DNA of 64,000 nucleotides from assembly GCA_951217055.1 (NCBI GenBank), contig OX578276.1, positions 10,308,580 to 10,372,579 on the forward strand. The letters run 5' to 3'. A program made the translations under genes and the position numbers. Positions within the stretch are counted from its first letter, which is position 1, and the number at the start of each line of letters is the position of its first letter. This document shows positions 43,343 to 52,796 of this stretch, one piece after another. A model generated the notes under the pieces. It was given only the letters and a program-made list of their open reading frames with translations. It made no database searches and was not told the DNA's origin. This DNA comes from Gerris lacustris. Lineage: Eukaryota; Arthropoda; Insecta; Hemiptera; Gerridae.

Positions 43343-43631
43343 AGTTAAATAAGTAGTCGAACTCAATAAGACTTAAAGTATATTTTCATAGACTAAATAC
43401 AAAAGAATTACAAATAGGATCTTATTACTATATTACGTCGAAGTCTGGCTACTCAAGTGTGCCTCCTTGTTGCAGGGTAGGTCCTTTTATATGGCTTAGG
43501 GTCAAGATAGTGAAGATAGCTCGGTCACATATTGATAGATGATTCACATATCGCATATCTTTGTGTGAGTCTCTCACGCTATAGACAGTGTGACACATGT
43601 AGATATGACTATGTGACTCATAGATATAACT
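43343..43631 (-). repeat. 5' LTR (right copy)
   Basis: 289 bp, followed on the minus strand by TGGCGCCCGGACATAGAGG, the primer-binding site. A TATAAAAGG-type box (complement of CCTTTTATATGG at about 43484) could serve as the promoter. Confidence 0.93.
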
Positions 43632-43766
43632 CTAGGACGTAAAAGATTTTTTCTTTACAGCTAGGAGTAATAAAAAGATTTTTTTAGTCCACGTAATGAA
43701 AAAATGGATTTTAGCTATGTCTTTTAGGCTCTAAAGTTACTATTTCACAGCCTACCACGGAAAAAA

Positions 43767-44195
43767 GTAATTTAAAATAAGATATAAGATAGCTGGTTAT
43801 TATATGGTTATTATATATTTGGAGTTTAAAGAATTTATAGAACTAAATGTAATGTAATCAGAGATGGTATGTTTGTTCAACAAGATATTTGTTTGTTACA
43901 TAAGTTTTGACTTTGATTTAATTGAGTAATCAATTATTTGTTAAATTAGATTTTATTGTTTTGTTATTAATATTTGAATGTGTTGTCAAGTTAGTTGTTA
44001 AATTTGAAAGTCATTTTTTTTATTGAAGAAAGAGATTTTGAATGATGTGGTTAAATTTAAAAAAAAAAAAAAAGTTTTAGCATACCAACCATTTTTTTAT
44101 GTATGAGGAAGGGGAAAAATGTAGCATCACATAATACGTGACTACATGTGTATTTTTAAAATTTAAATTTGATAAATATTTGTAAAGATAAATGT
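43767..44195. other. AT-rich spacer
   Basis: No element recognised. Contains A- and T-runs. Confidence 0.45.
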
Positions 44196-44329
44196 GTCTG
44201 TCTCCCAGTGTTAATAATAATTATAATTTGATTTAAATTAAAATTTAAACTTTCCGTAGTATGAATACTACCAAAACTTAAAAATTGAATTTCTAATTGA
44301 TTGTACAAGGTACAGGTACTAATTGAGTA

Positions 44330-44870
44330 CTGATGGATTCAATCTTTTATTTTTTATCTTTATCTATATTTTATGTTTATAAATTTTCTATTTCTATAGC
44401 CCCCAGTAAGTAAATCTTCGTTTAGCTTTAGGGCCGCCTCGCCCCCCCCCCCCCTCCTAGCGTCCAGTGTTGCCAGGTCCGGCTAGGTTAGGGCGCTCTC
44501 CCCCCTCCATCGTCAGTCGCAGCTCGGAACGGAAGGGAACCGCCACACCGCTTTTAGTATAATATCTACTTTTATAAAATATTTTAAAAACGCCAATTAA
44601 TAGCTACGTCAACACCCCGGCCGGGGTCTTCGTTGCTGTCAAGAAGTATCTCCGTTTCTCCGTTTTCTGACGTAAAGCGGGCTGGACTCCTCTACCTGGG
44701 TATGAACTTTTCTTGCTAAACTTATGATTTATTTTAAGGGGCTTTCTATCTAAATTATATATTATATTATACATTAAATTACAGTCCATCTTTGCCGCCT
44801 TCTTTCCTTTATTTTACTGGCTGCTTATGAATTAGCTGCAAGGTGATAAAAGCATCACCCCAGAATTCTA
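44330..44870. other. Insertion within the tRNA-headed repeat, with GC-rich part
   Basis: Contains a C-run (44442-44455), GTCCAGTGTTGCCAGGTCCG and CCCCGGCCGGGG. AT-rich at both ends. It could be another SINE-like element; no family recognised. Confidence 0.4.
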
Positions 44871-45007
44871 CCAAGTACTTTATAATTATTATAAGCGTTA
44901 ATTCTCGGTCTAGTTCTAATGTAATAAATATTGACTTGCTAAACTTGTGGAAATAGTGAAAGCTTGGATTAGGGACTAGTTATCAGTTACGGCAGAGAAA
45001 ATCATTC

Positions 45008-45080
45008 TCCTGCGTAGCTTAGTTGGTTGAGCGCTACACTGGAAATGTAGAGGCCCGTGGTTCAAGTCCCGGCTCTGGAG
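45008..45080 (+). tRNA. tRNA-like sequence (loop reads GGA anticodon), SINE head or pseudogene
   Basis: D-stem GCTT/GAGC, a perfect anticodon stem CTACA/TGTAG with loop CTGGAAA (GGA, nominally serine), B-box GGTTCAAGTCC. The acceptor stem has 5 of 7 pairs and the T-stem 3 of 5. There is no long variable arm as serine tRNAs have. It is therefore a tRNA-derived repeat head with internal pol III promoter boxes, not a functional tRNA. Confidence 0.7.
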
Positions 45081-45152
45081 TCTATTTTTCTCTGTCTGTC
45101 TCCCAGTGTTAATAATAATTATAATTTGATTTAAATGAAAATTTAAACTTTC

Positions 45153-45318
45153 TGTTGGAAATACACGGATTAAACCTTGGTCTATTTATGTCATATATTA
45201 GTTTGTTATTGTATTAAATTGTCAGTCTAGTTAGTAAAGACGTATTGAAACTGCTCCCTAGGTTTTTGATAGTAGATTCTTCTCTAGACTTATTATAAGG
45301 AAGAATAGCTGTTAAACA
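45153..45318 (+). repeat. Short BEL/Pao-type LTR, probable
   Basis: Starts TGTTGGAAATACACGG and ends GTTAAACA, i.e. TG...CA with TGTT/AACA inverted ends. ATATTG/TGGCGACCGTGACATT follows, a primer-binding site seen in BEL elements. 166 bp. No second LTR was found in the window. Confidence 0.5.
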
Positions 45319-45390
45319 ATATTGTGGCGACCGTGACATTGACTCAAGATTTTTCATATCTTCAGTTTTGGTGAGAATATTTTGATTTAT

Positions 45391-45676
45391 TATGGACAAT
45401 AGTGATAAGAGAGCAAGGGGAGTTTATAGTACTTTACTTACGAAACTATGCACTAAATTAGATGATATTTTGGCCCAATCTCCTGTCAATGTGGAAGATA
45501 TGCATGAAGTTTTTTCTCTTATTGATCTTCCAAGCTATGTTAGAGGCAGAAGTTTCTGAGGTAGATCTTACTAGGAAATTGAACACTTGTCTTTCATCGT
45601 TGCCTCATGTGAAAAGGCTTGAAATACTGGACCTTGAAAAGAAGAGCTGTAGTCTTGATAGCTTTTCTGGTACTTC
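45391..45676 (+). pseudogene. BEL/Pao gag N-terminus fragment
   Basis: The ATG at 45391 begins MDNSDKRARGVYSTLLTKLC and continues KLDDILAQSPVNVEDMHEVF, a coiled N-terminal gag of BEL type 66 bp after the primer-binding site. A frameshift at ~45530 leads into EAEVSEVDLTRKLNTCLSSL. It is cut by the palindromic array at 45677. Confidence 0.6.
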
Positions 45677-46003
45677 TTTACTTGGTTACCCACCCTAAGG
45701 TGGGTAACCAAGTAAATTAGGTCGGATGTGACAAGATTTTACTTGGTTACCCACCCTAAGGTGGGTAACCAAGTAAATTAGGTCGGATGTGACAAGATTT
45801 TACTTGGTTACCCACCCTAAGGTGGGTAACCAAGTAAATTAGGTCGGATGTGACAAGATTTTACTTGGTTACCCACCCTAAGGTGGGTAACCAAGTAAAT
45901 TAGGTCGGATGTGACAAGATTTTACTTGGTTACCCACCCTAAGGTGGGTAACCAAGTAAATTAGGTCGGATGTGACAAGATTTTACTTGGTTACCCACCG
46001 TTT
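45677..46003. repeat. 61-bp satellite whose unit contains a perfect palindrome
   Basis: ACTTGGTTACCCACC at 45680, 45741, 45802, 45863, 45924 and 45985, exactly 61 bp apart. In the first five units it faces its perfect complement GGTGGGTAACCAAGT across CTAA; the 27-bp rest (AATTAGGTCGGATGTGACAA and flank) is identical in all. The last unit runs instead into a longer element (45982-46239). Confidence 0.97.
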
Positions 46004-46239
46004 GTTTACATTATTGTGTTAGACATTTTTTTAAAAATCAATTGGCAATCTTAACTTCAAACAATCTTATTCCTTTGGGACAAAGGAATATCACACTTCT
46101 GTAATGAAAAGTGACAATATCCGTTAGTCTAACTATCTAGTAAGGCAAAGGGACATTTAGTCCAATGTATTTTAGGACAAAGGAATATTTCACTTGAATT
46201 AAAAAATAAATAAATACAATTGGGTGGGTAACCAAGTAA
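45982..46239. mobile_element. MITE whose ends form the 61-bp satellite
   Basis: TTTACTTGGTTACCCACC at the left and GGGTGGGTAACCAAGTAAA at the right (to 46239). The ~220-bp core contains TTAGTCTAACTATCTAGTAA and TTAGTCCAATGTATTTTAGG, related to the core of the MITE at 21764-21966. Its 15-bp ends are those of the palindromes next to it. Confidence 0.85.
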
Positions 46240-46616
46240 AAGAGTGCCACTTTTTCTTATCGAAGTTGTCGGTGGTCACTAACATCTCCTGAATTGCTTC
46301 AGCGTTGTAACTTCAGGATTGCAGCGAGGCTGTCTAGGTATCTTGATATTTTCATTCCTGTTTAACACAGGACAAACTATGGCAAGACAAGTACCATGAC
46401 ACAGAAGCATTAATGAATGCTGTCATGACGTTGACCCCATCTATATCTCTCCTCGAAACCTGAAGTTGCAACTTAATGTACGCAACAATTGTTAGATTTT
46501 AGTGATTGTTTTTCTTTCTTTAATTATTTTTGTATTGACTGTGATAATTTGGGCACATTATCTGTCATCATTATAAACATATATTATTTATAAATATTAT
46601 ATGTAATTTTTGTTGA
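46240..46616. other. Unassigned sequence between MITE and minisatellite
   Basis: No ORF or repeat recognised. ATTAATGAATGCTGTCATGA and CGAAACCTGAAGTTGCAA are the most complex parts. Confidence 0.4.
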
Positions 46617-47630
46617 GTATTCCTAATGGGGTTAAACTAGAATATTACTGTAAGTAATAAGGAAATGTATAATTTCTTTATAGTATTCCTTTATGAGGTT
46701 AAACTAGGATATTAGTGTAAGTAATAAGGAAATGTATAATTTCTTTTTAGTATTCCTTATGGGGTTAAACTAGAATATTACTGTAAGTAATAAGGAAATG
46801 TATAATTTCTTTATAGTATTTCTTATGGGGTTAAACTAGAATATTACTGTAAGTAATAAGGAAATGTATAATTTCTTTATAGTATTCCTTTATGAGGTTA
46901 AACTAGGATATTAGTGTAAGTAATAAGGAAATGTATAATTTCTTTTTAGTATTCCTTATGGGGTTAAACTAGAATATTACTGTAAGTAATAAGGAAATGT
47001 ATAATTTCTTTATAGTATTTCTTATGGGGTTAAACTAGAATATTACTGTAAGTAATAAGGAAATGTATAATTTCTTTATATTTTTAGTATTCCTTATGGG
47101 GTTAAACTAGAATATTACTGTAAGTAATAAGGAAATGTATAATTTCTTTATAGTATTCCTTATGAGGTTAAACTAGAATATTAATGTAAGTAATAAGGAA
47201 ATGTATAATTTCTTTTTAGTATTCCTTATGGGGTTAAACTACAAAATTACTGTAAGTAATAAGGAAATGTATAATTTCTTTTTAGTATTCCTTATGGGGT
47301 TAAACTACAAAATTACTGTAAGTAATAAGGAAATGTATAATTTCTTTTTAGTATTCCTTATGGGGTTAAACTACAAAATTACTGTAAGTAATAAGGAAAT
47401 GTATAATTTCTTTTTAGTATTCCTTATGGGGTTAAACTACAAAATTACTGTAAGTAATAAGGAAATGTATAATTTCTTTTTAGTATTCCTTATGGGGTTA
47501 AACTACAAAATTACTGTAAGTAATAAGGAAATGTATAATTTCTTTTTAGTATTCCTTATGGGGTTAAACTAGAATATTACTGTAAGTAATAAGGGTATGT
47601 ATAATTTTTTTTTTTTGTATTCCTTATGGT
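46617..47630. repeat. 66-bp minisatellite, about 15 copies, with higher-order structure
   Basis: Unit: GTATTCCTTATGGGGTTAAA, CTAGAATATTACTGTAAGTA, ATAAGGAAATGTATAATTTC. A variant TTTATGAGGTTAAACTAGGA occurs at about 46691 and again 198 bp later, so three units form a higher-order repeat. The last six units (47220-47572) share CTACAAAATT. As 66 is divisible by three, a 123-codon frame stays open (EMYNFFLVFLMGLNYKITVS repeated); there is no evidence it is translated. Confidence 0.96.
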
Positions 47631-47639
47631 AGCGGCAGC

Positions 47640-47830
47640 ACTGTTTTTATTTTATATTTTTGTTATATGTCAAAGTTCGACATTCGTGTTTTGTAAATAC
47701 AAGCAAACGAGTATACAAGTTTTTACACTCAATATTATCTGTTTTCTTAATTATTATATCATATGCTAGTTCTCGTAACCGTAACTGGTGAACCTGACGT
47801 CGGACTGAAGACTAGAATATAATATGGGTG
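47640..47830 (+). other. Ty3/gypsy LTR end with tryptophan-type primer-binding site
   Basis: AACTGGTGAACCTGACGTCG at about 47786 resembles the TGGTGACCCCGACGT primer site of the CsRn1-like Ty3/gypsy elements (one insertion/substitution difference), preceded by ~150 bp of possible LTR. ATGGGTGAGTCAAAG follows at 47824, where gag would begin. Only this junction remains. Confidence 0.5.
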
Positions 47831-47889
47831 AGTCAAAGTTTTTTGCGATATTTTATCATGAATAATTCTTTGTTAGATTTTGACAGCAA

Positions 47890-48190
47890 AAATGACGTCT
47901 CGTTCTATACAAACAGTCTGCTACGTCGTTCTCTTTTCCTGAAACGTGTCGTATGTCAGTCGTGAATTGGCTAATGTAGTTCAATTGGCGTACATGTCTG
48001 GGGGAACATTTGTCAGTTTTCTGTCTAAACGCAAAATTTGGAGGTTTCTGGTCAGTGTAAACTGTTAATTGTCTCCCTTCAAGTAGATGTTTAAAGTATT
48101 TTATGGCTTCATTGATAGCTAATAACTCTTTGCCGTACGTACTGTAAGTGTGAAAAATTAGCAGTTCTTCATTCCGACGAAGTGAAAGTC
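47890..48190 (-). pseudogene. Ty3/gypsy RNase H fragment
   Basis: The minus-strand frames read YSTYGKELLAINEAIKYFKH, LLEGRQLTVYTDQKPPNFAF and RQKTDKCSPRHVRQLNYISQ, then FTTDIRHVSGKENDVADCL, the RNase H and tether segment of CsRn1-like gypsy elements. It runs opposite to the LTR/primer site next to it, so the element was rearranged. Confidence 0.8.
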
Positions 48191-48289
48191 AGTTCTCAAT
48201 ATGAGTATGATTTAAAACATAATACGATATTGGAAACTCATAGCCAATAGTCATAATGATTAGAGGATTGTTTCGAGTTGGAAGCGACC

Positions 48290-50225
48290 TATAATTACAG
48301 AATTAGATACAGAAGTTATTGAAACAATATATAACAAAAATAAAATAATAATTAGAGATACCAACATAACTGAATTGTATGTGTTCTATTTGGATACTGA
48401 TAATATTGTAAATAGTGAAAATAAATTAATGGATTAATTTAAGATAAGGAACTATGGTAATAATAATAAATTCAGATTTCTCGGAATTGATGTAGATAAT
48501 AAGGACAATTGTATAGTATTAAGTCAAAAAACATTGATTAACAAAATTTTAATATGACAGATTGTAAACCATTAAAAGTACCTGTAGAACCTGGATTAAA
48601 ATTAACCTCAGATGTAAATTCTAATGATGATATGAATACATATCCTTATAAAGAATTGTTGGGAAGTCTCATGTACTTAATGATGGGTACTAGACCCGAC
48701 TTAAGTTTTGCTGTATCATATTTTTCTCAATTTCAAAATTGTTTCACTAAAGTTCATTGGATTCACTTAAAAAAGGTATTGAGATATTTAAATGGTACTA
48801 AGGATTATTGTTTAATATATTCTGATAAAAATAAATATGTAAATATAGTTGAAGCTTATGTTGATGCTGATTTTGGCAATGATATTAATGACAGGAAAAG
48901 TTATTCAGGATTTATCATTAAACTGTATGGTTATAACATTTTTTGGAAAACAAAAAAACAGAATATTGTTACACTATCAAGTTGGGAAGCAGAATATGTT
49001 GCTATAGCAGAATGAGTGAAAGAATTGAAATTTATTTTGTATTTATTAACTGATGTTTTTAATTTAGATTTAAAGCCATTAATTTTTGAAGATAATCAGT
49101 CCAGTATCCAGTTGGTAAAGAACTGGGAAACAAAAAGAAGTAAACATATAGATGTTAAGCATCATTTTGGTTTTTTGTGCAGAACCCCAATATGAGCTTA
49201 GTGTTAGCTTAGGCAAATATGCCGCTGTATTTCAGGCTGTATATGCAATTTTGGCCTGTTCTCAAATTATCCTGAATAATAAAATCTTTAACAGACAAAT
49301 CAGAATCTACTCTGACAGCCAGGCAGCGATTAAAGCACTGGTTACACCAAGGTATACATCTAAGCTGGTTGCTGAGTGCAAAAGCTATCTTAACACTCTT
49401 GGACAACTTAACAAGGTACAACTGATATGGGTTCCTGGACATTGTGGCATTGAGGGGAATGAGATTGCTGACCAGTTAGCTAAATCGGGTTCCAATTCGA
49501 CCCCAATTACACCAGAACCAGTTGTTGGCGTGCCACGTTGTGGAGTGAAACATTCCATATGGACATTGGACATTTATGAGGCTAGATATGAAAAGAATAT
49601 GGAACACTGCTTCAGGTATGCGACAATCTAAAATGATGATCCGGGAACCATCTCAGCATCTTACCAGATCGCTGCTCTCGCTCAAAAAACAATCCTGTCA
49701 TCTTTTGACAGGATTTCTTACTGGACACTGTAGGCTAAATCGACATCTACATCTGCTTGGCCTAGCAGAAAGCCCAGTGTGCAGGCTGTGCGAGGAAGAG
49801 GATGAAACCCCTTCTCATCTTATTAGCAGCTGTCCTGCATTAACACACCTGAGGTGGAGAATCTTTGGCTTAACCATCCTGCCAATTGAAGAACTTAAGT
49901 TACTTTCCCTAAACAAGGTGCTCACTTTCTGTGGGTCTGTGAGCTTGCTAAGAGGATAGGGTACTATAGGATGGACTATTAAACCGGGTTTGCTCCTTGG
50001 ATCCACACATGAGGTCTTATTGCTTCGGACTTTTTTTTTTATAAAAAAAAGAAGTCCCCCGGAAAAAAAAAAAAAAAAAAAAATCATTTTGTAAGGAATG
50101 AGTTTCAAAATAATAATTTAGATATTGCATATATCCCTTCAGAGTAGCAGATATCTGATATTTGTACAGAAGGTTTAAATAGCCAAAAATTTCTTAAGTT
50201 TTTAAAGGATATTGGATTGAATGCC
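48290..50225 (+). pseudogene. Copia (Ty1) RT/RNase H relic split by a LINE
   Basis: RT end: FRFLGIDVDNKDNCIVLSQK, then YPYKELLGSLMYLMMGTRPD, LSFAVSYFSQFQNC; RNase H: VEAYVDADFGNDINDRKSYS, LSSWEAEYVAIAE, DNQSSIQLVKNWETKRSKHI with HIDVKHHF at the insertion point (49168). After the LINE it resumes with VRNEFQNNNLDIAYIPSE and ends at ~50225 (FLKFLKDIGLNA). The frame is open for 153 codons (48554-49015). Integrase and gag are missing on the left. Confidence 0.9.
49170..50082 (+). pseudogene. 5'-truncated LINE (RNase H-bearing, I/R1 group) with poly(A)
   Basis: Starts in the RNase H domain: VSLGKYAAVFQAVYAILA, QIRIYSDSQAAIKAL, VQLIWVPGHCGIEGNEIADQ (DE residues visible). A frameshift near 49600 leads to EPSQHLTRSLLSLKKQSCHL, LTGFLTGHCRLNRHLHLLGL and CRLCEEEDETPSHLISSCPA (a CCHC-like C-terminus), stop at 49959. 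The 3' region ends in a 20-A tail. ATCATTTTG is duplicated on both sides (49160-49168 and 50083-50091), showing target-primed insertion into the Copia relic. Only one frameshift, so it is fairly recent. Confidence 0.9.
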
Positions 50226-50460
50226 TGAATTGAGGGGGAGTATTGAAAACAATTCAGTTATGTTGGTATCTCTGATTATTATTTTATTTTTGTTATATAT
50301 TGTTTTGTTATGTTGTCAACCTGTTATGGACTTCTCCATCGATATCTGTGTGATGTAGACGTAATACTTTGTTTCTCTTCAATATAAGTATATTAATAAT
50401 TAAAACTGTGTGTCTTGAGTTTATTTAATTAATAGAAGTCATGGTTAATATTCTGTTACG
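50226..50460 (+). repeat. Copia polypurine tract and 3' LTR, probable
   Basis: TTGAGGGGGAG at 50230 is a typical Copia polypurine tract right after the RNase H end. The following sequence (TATTGAAAACAATTC onward) would be the LTR with TG changed to TA. It includes a TTCAATATAAG-type stretch near 50380. The right border is unclear. Confidence 0.55.
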
Positions 50461-50469
50461 AGTTATCTC

Positions 50470-51790
50470 TAAAGTTGACGAGTTCGTTGCTTGCGTTTCT
50501 GACATGGGTGGAGGAAATATTGGCTTATGGAAACATTTCGGTATTTCACATGATTAATCATGGACATTACACCCAGATGTGGACTCGAAATTTTATTTTT
50601 TTGCAGACTCACCTAATATTTTTAAGTTTGTCTGAGTTGTCTCGGACCAATTTTTTTTCTATCATACATCTTATAATTTTGAGCTTATAAGAAATTGGTT
50701 CATAGACACACGATTTACATCGAAAGACGGTTTACTTAATGTTTCTATTCATCTAATAAGGCAGCTGTTAGAAATGGATAAAGGAGAATTAAAGTAATGG
50801 CACAAATTGACCTCCAAATCACATTGAATGTAAAAAAAGCAAAACGACAAAAAGTGAGATTAGCAGCGCGGCTATTTTCACACACTACAGCTACAATTTT
50901 AAAGCACGTTCCTCAAAACAATACGATTCCATTTAAAAAAAATCCGTTACTGATGCCGCTATGTTTTTAGCAACCGTGAATAACTAGTTTGACTTAATGA
51001 ATACTTCTATCCCAAAAATCAACAATTTACCGGCGAAAAGCATATTATTTTAGATAAAATGGAATTTGATAATAAGTTTAATCCCGAAAAATAGAGAAAT
51101 AATGCCAGGTCCATAATATTCATCAAAGGAATAAATAATAACATCAAATCGTTGAAAGGGTTGTATTCTGATGTCTGTAAGTCACATGACATGTCCGATT
51201 TATTAACAAGCAGACTTAATTAAGATAGTTTAGAAAATCGTTTCAGCCAGTCATCGTACAATCCAAGGGTGGATTGTACGATCATCCTGCTCCACTAGAC
51301 TGTTTATCATGATTGAGACCGATAATATTAGAGACAAATCCAAGACTGGTGCAATCACAGAATAATTCAAAAAGTCTAACAGATAATTCATATTTGCAGC
51401 GTCATTAAAACAGTTACAGAGATTGCTACTGCTTGTAATGATGTTGAGCATAGTATGGAGAATGAGTCAACAGAATTAGAAAACTACGTTCAATGGCAAC
51501 AGACCTTTACTGAATTTTCAGTTGTAAAAAACGACTCTTTGGAACATTTGGCAGGTTATATTGCTAAAAGTTATTAAAAGTCCTCCTCATTCAGGTAAAC
51601 ATACTGAAATTGAACCCGCAGAAATATTATTCTCTTGGGTTATTCAACTTTCTTACGGAGGCCTTATTAAACCACCTCAACATTACCTTACTTCTATAAG
51701 AAAATAAAGAAAAAACGGCTGCAATCTATAGTGCATCATTATTGTTGTGATGAATGTGTCGGTGACTACAAATTTTGGTTAGAGGCATTA
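50470..51790 (+). pseudogene. Second P-element transposase relic (different subfamily)
   Basis: VACVSDMGGGNIGLWKHFGI, DSKFYFFADSPNIFKF, then IRNWFIDTRFTSKDGLLN, which is the Drosophila-type P transposase core. KLTSKSHLNVKKAKRQKVRL-like segments follow in shifting frames, then TSRLN(stop)DSLENRFSQ, YIAKSY and KKRLQSIVHHYCCDECVGDY. More decayed than the copy at 21.6-25 kb, with over ten stops. No introns are evident. Confidence 0.8.
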
Positions 51791-51899
51791 ATTTGTTCTT
51801 TATAAACCCAACAGTAGCAAAATGATTTGCTGGCAAAATGATCGTTTTAGAACAGAAACCATAATGAACATTTTCGGTTAATGCAACGACACCAGCATA

Positions 51900-52560
51900 T
51901 GCAAACGGAAATTTAAATTTATTGATATGCAGTACGACAGATCAGCCCTACATGTACAAATATACAGTGATAAAACCATAAATACGATGCGGGGAGACTC
52001 AACTAGGACCACACAACTAAAAGGTAAAGGGAGGGAGAAAATATAAAGGAATTGAAAGATAAAACTGTTGATGAGCATTTAGAGTCTAAACCCACCAACA
52101 GTTTTATGTGCAATGTGAAGTTCAAAACAAAAAAAAAATACAGTGAAGCACTCCCTGTCCTACCATCTGATTTCAGCAGCAGGTTTGAAGATCTCAAGTT
52201 AAATAAAAAAAATGATGAAGCTATTTTGTGCTCCATTTAGTATGGATGTGGAAGACTATCCCTGAAACATACAAATTGATTTTATTGAGTTTCAGTGTAA
52301 TAGAGATTTACAGGAGAAATTCAAAAATTGTGAACTTTTGAAGTTTTACTCATTGCACGTTGAAAACGATCAATTTCCAACAATCGGATCTCATGCTCTT
52401 TTGAGAGCATCCCTTTTTTTGCACCACTAACATCTGTGAGCAACTATTTTCCAACGTGAAGAATGTGAAGTCATAATTGAGGAATCGTATTTCTGGCACT
52501 CATTTATAGAACTCTCTTCGAATTCAGGGTGTCCAAGGTGTCCTGTAAGTTGTTTATTTT
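51900..52560 (+). pseudogene. hAT transposase C-terminal relic
   Basis: Fragments in three frames: SALPVLPSDFSSRFEDLKLN-like, then PFSMDVEDYP, IDFIEFQCNRDLQEKFKNCE, LLKFYSLHVENDQFPTIGSH and ALLRASLF, followed by CEQLFSNVKNVKS-like sequence. This is the GTF2IRD2/ZBED5-type hAT C-terminal order. Several stops and shifts. Ends not located. Confidence 0.75.
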
Positions 52561-52608
52561 ATTACAATAATTTATAATTAAATAAATAAATGAAAAAGAT
52601 AATCGTAG

Positions 52609-52795
52609 AAGCCTGCCCTGATCAAATAAAATGTAGTGCTCCTAGTTTTATCTTTAATTACTTTACTTACCTTTTACTTACCCCATCCATTAGGTTACAT
52701 CTTTAGCTTAGTTTAGTCTTTATCTTTCTCATTCATTCCATATTTTTTGTGTATCTTTTGAATACGTAACGAACTGGCTTTATCACTCTAGCAAT
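52609..52795. repeat. Direct repeat, left copy, beside the haspin-like fragment
   Basis: Shares AGAAG.CTGCCCTG, CTAGTTTTATCTT.AATTAC, CCATCCATTAGGTTA.ATCTT and AACGAACTGGCTTTATCAC with 53163-53345, at roughly 80-85 percent identity by eye. Confidence 0.85.
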
Positions 52796-52796
52796 C

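Larger units (their letters stand above)
39250..43631 (-). mobile_element. Young gypsy-type LTR retrotransposon lacking reverse transcriptase
   Basis: Two 289-bp LTRs (39250-39538 and 43343-43631) that are identical by eye, starting AGTTA and ending TAACT, with a 4-bp CTAG duplication. In minus orientation the 5' LTR is the right one. The primer-binding site TGGCGCCCGG (complement at 43334-43343) fits a lysine tRNA type. The purine tract AAGAAGGGAGG lies just inside the left LTR (39539-39549). The interior of 3.8 kb encodes gag and a protease-containing frame only. AGTTA/TAACT ends and a 4-bp duplication fit the gypsy/17.6 group. The identical LTRs mean a recent insertion, mobilised in trans. 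Confidence 0.93.
38852..43766. mobile_element. Long copy of a non-autonomous DNA element, split by an LTR retrotransposon
   Basis: Parts 38852-39249 and 43632-43766 together are colinear with the short copy at 22083-22308. The long copy additionally carries 38902-39206, where TTACTAGGCTGTGAAGTG faces CACTTCACAGTCGCGTAG across a hairpin with GTCGAGCGAAGCGAGAC. The split is exactly at CCTAG/GACG, and the 4 bp CTAG are duplicated (39246-39249 and 43632-43635). No transposase is encoded. Confidence 0.88.
44196..45152 (+). repeat. tRNA-headed repeat, one and a half units, interrupted
   Basis: Unit 1 tail from TGTCTGTCTCCCAGTG (44196) to GGACTAGTTATCAGTTACGG (~44995), then the tRNA-like head (45008-45080), then the start of unit 2, cut at 45152 by a BEL LTR. 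The same order of modules is present at 59966-60530. An insertion of ~540 bp (about 44330-44870) splits unit 1; AGTACT is found at both borders. The tandem arrangement suggests SINE dimers or a tRNA-derived satellite. Confidence 0.8.

Noticed and set aside
44604..44789. Small minus-strand ORF in the insertion at 44330-44870
   Set aside because: 61 codons in non-repetitive AT-rich sequence without family similarity; chance ORF.
45008..45080. Functional tRNA-Ser(GGA) gene
   Set aside because: Two acceptor and two T-stem mismatches, no long variable arm, and it is embedded in a dispersed repeat present twice in the window.
45677..46003. CRISPR-like array (regular palindromic repeats)
   Set aside because: The spacers are identical between units and the context is a eukaryotic MITE; this is a satellite, not CRISPR.
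47201..47572. 123-codon ORF with repeated hydrophobic peptide (possible membrane protein)
   Set aside because: The 66-bp unit length is a multiple of three, so an open frame is expected by arithmetic. No start context or flanking gene structure.
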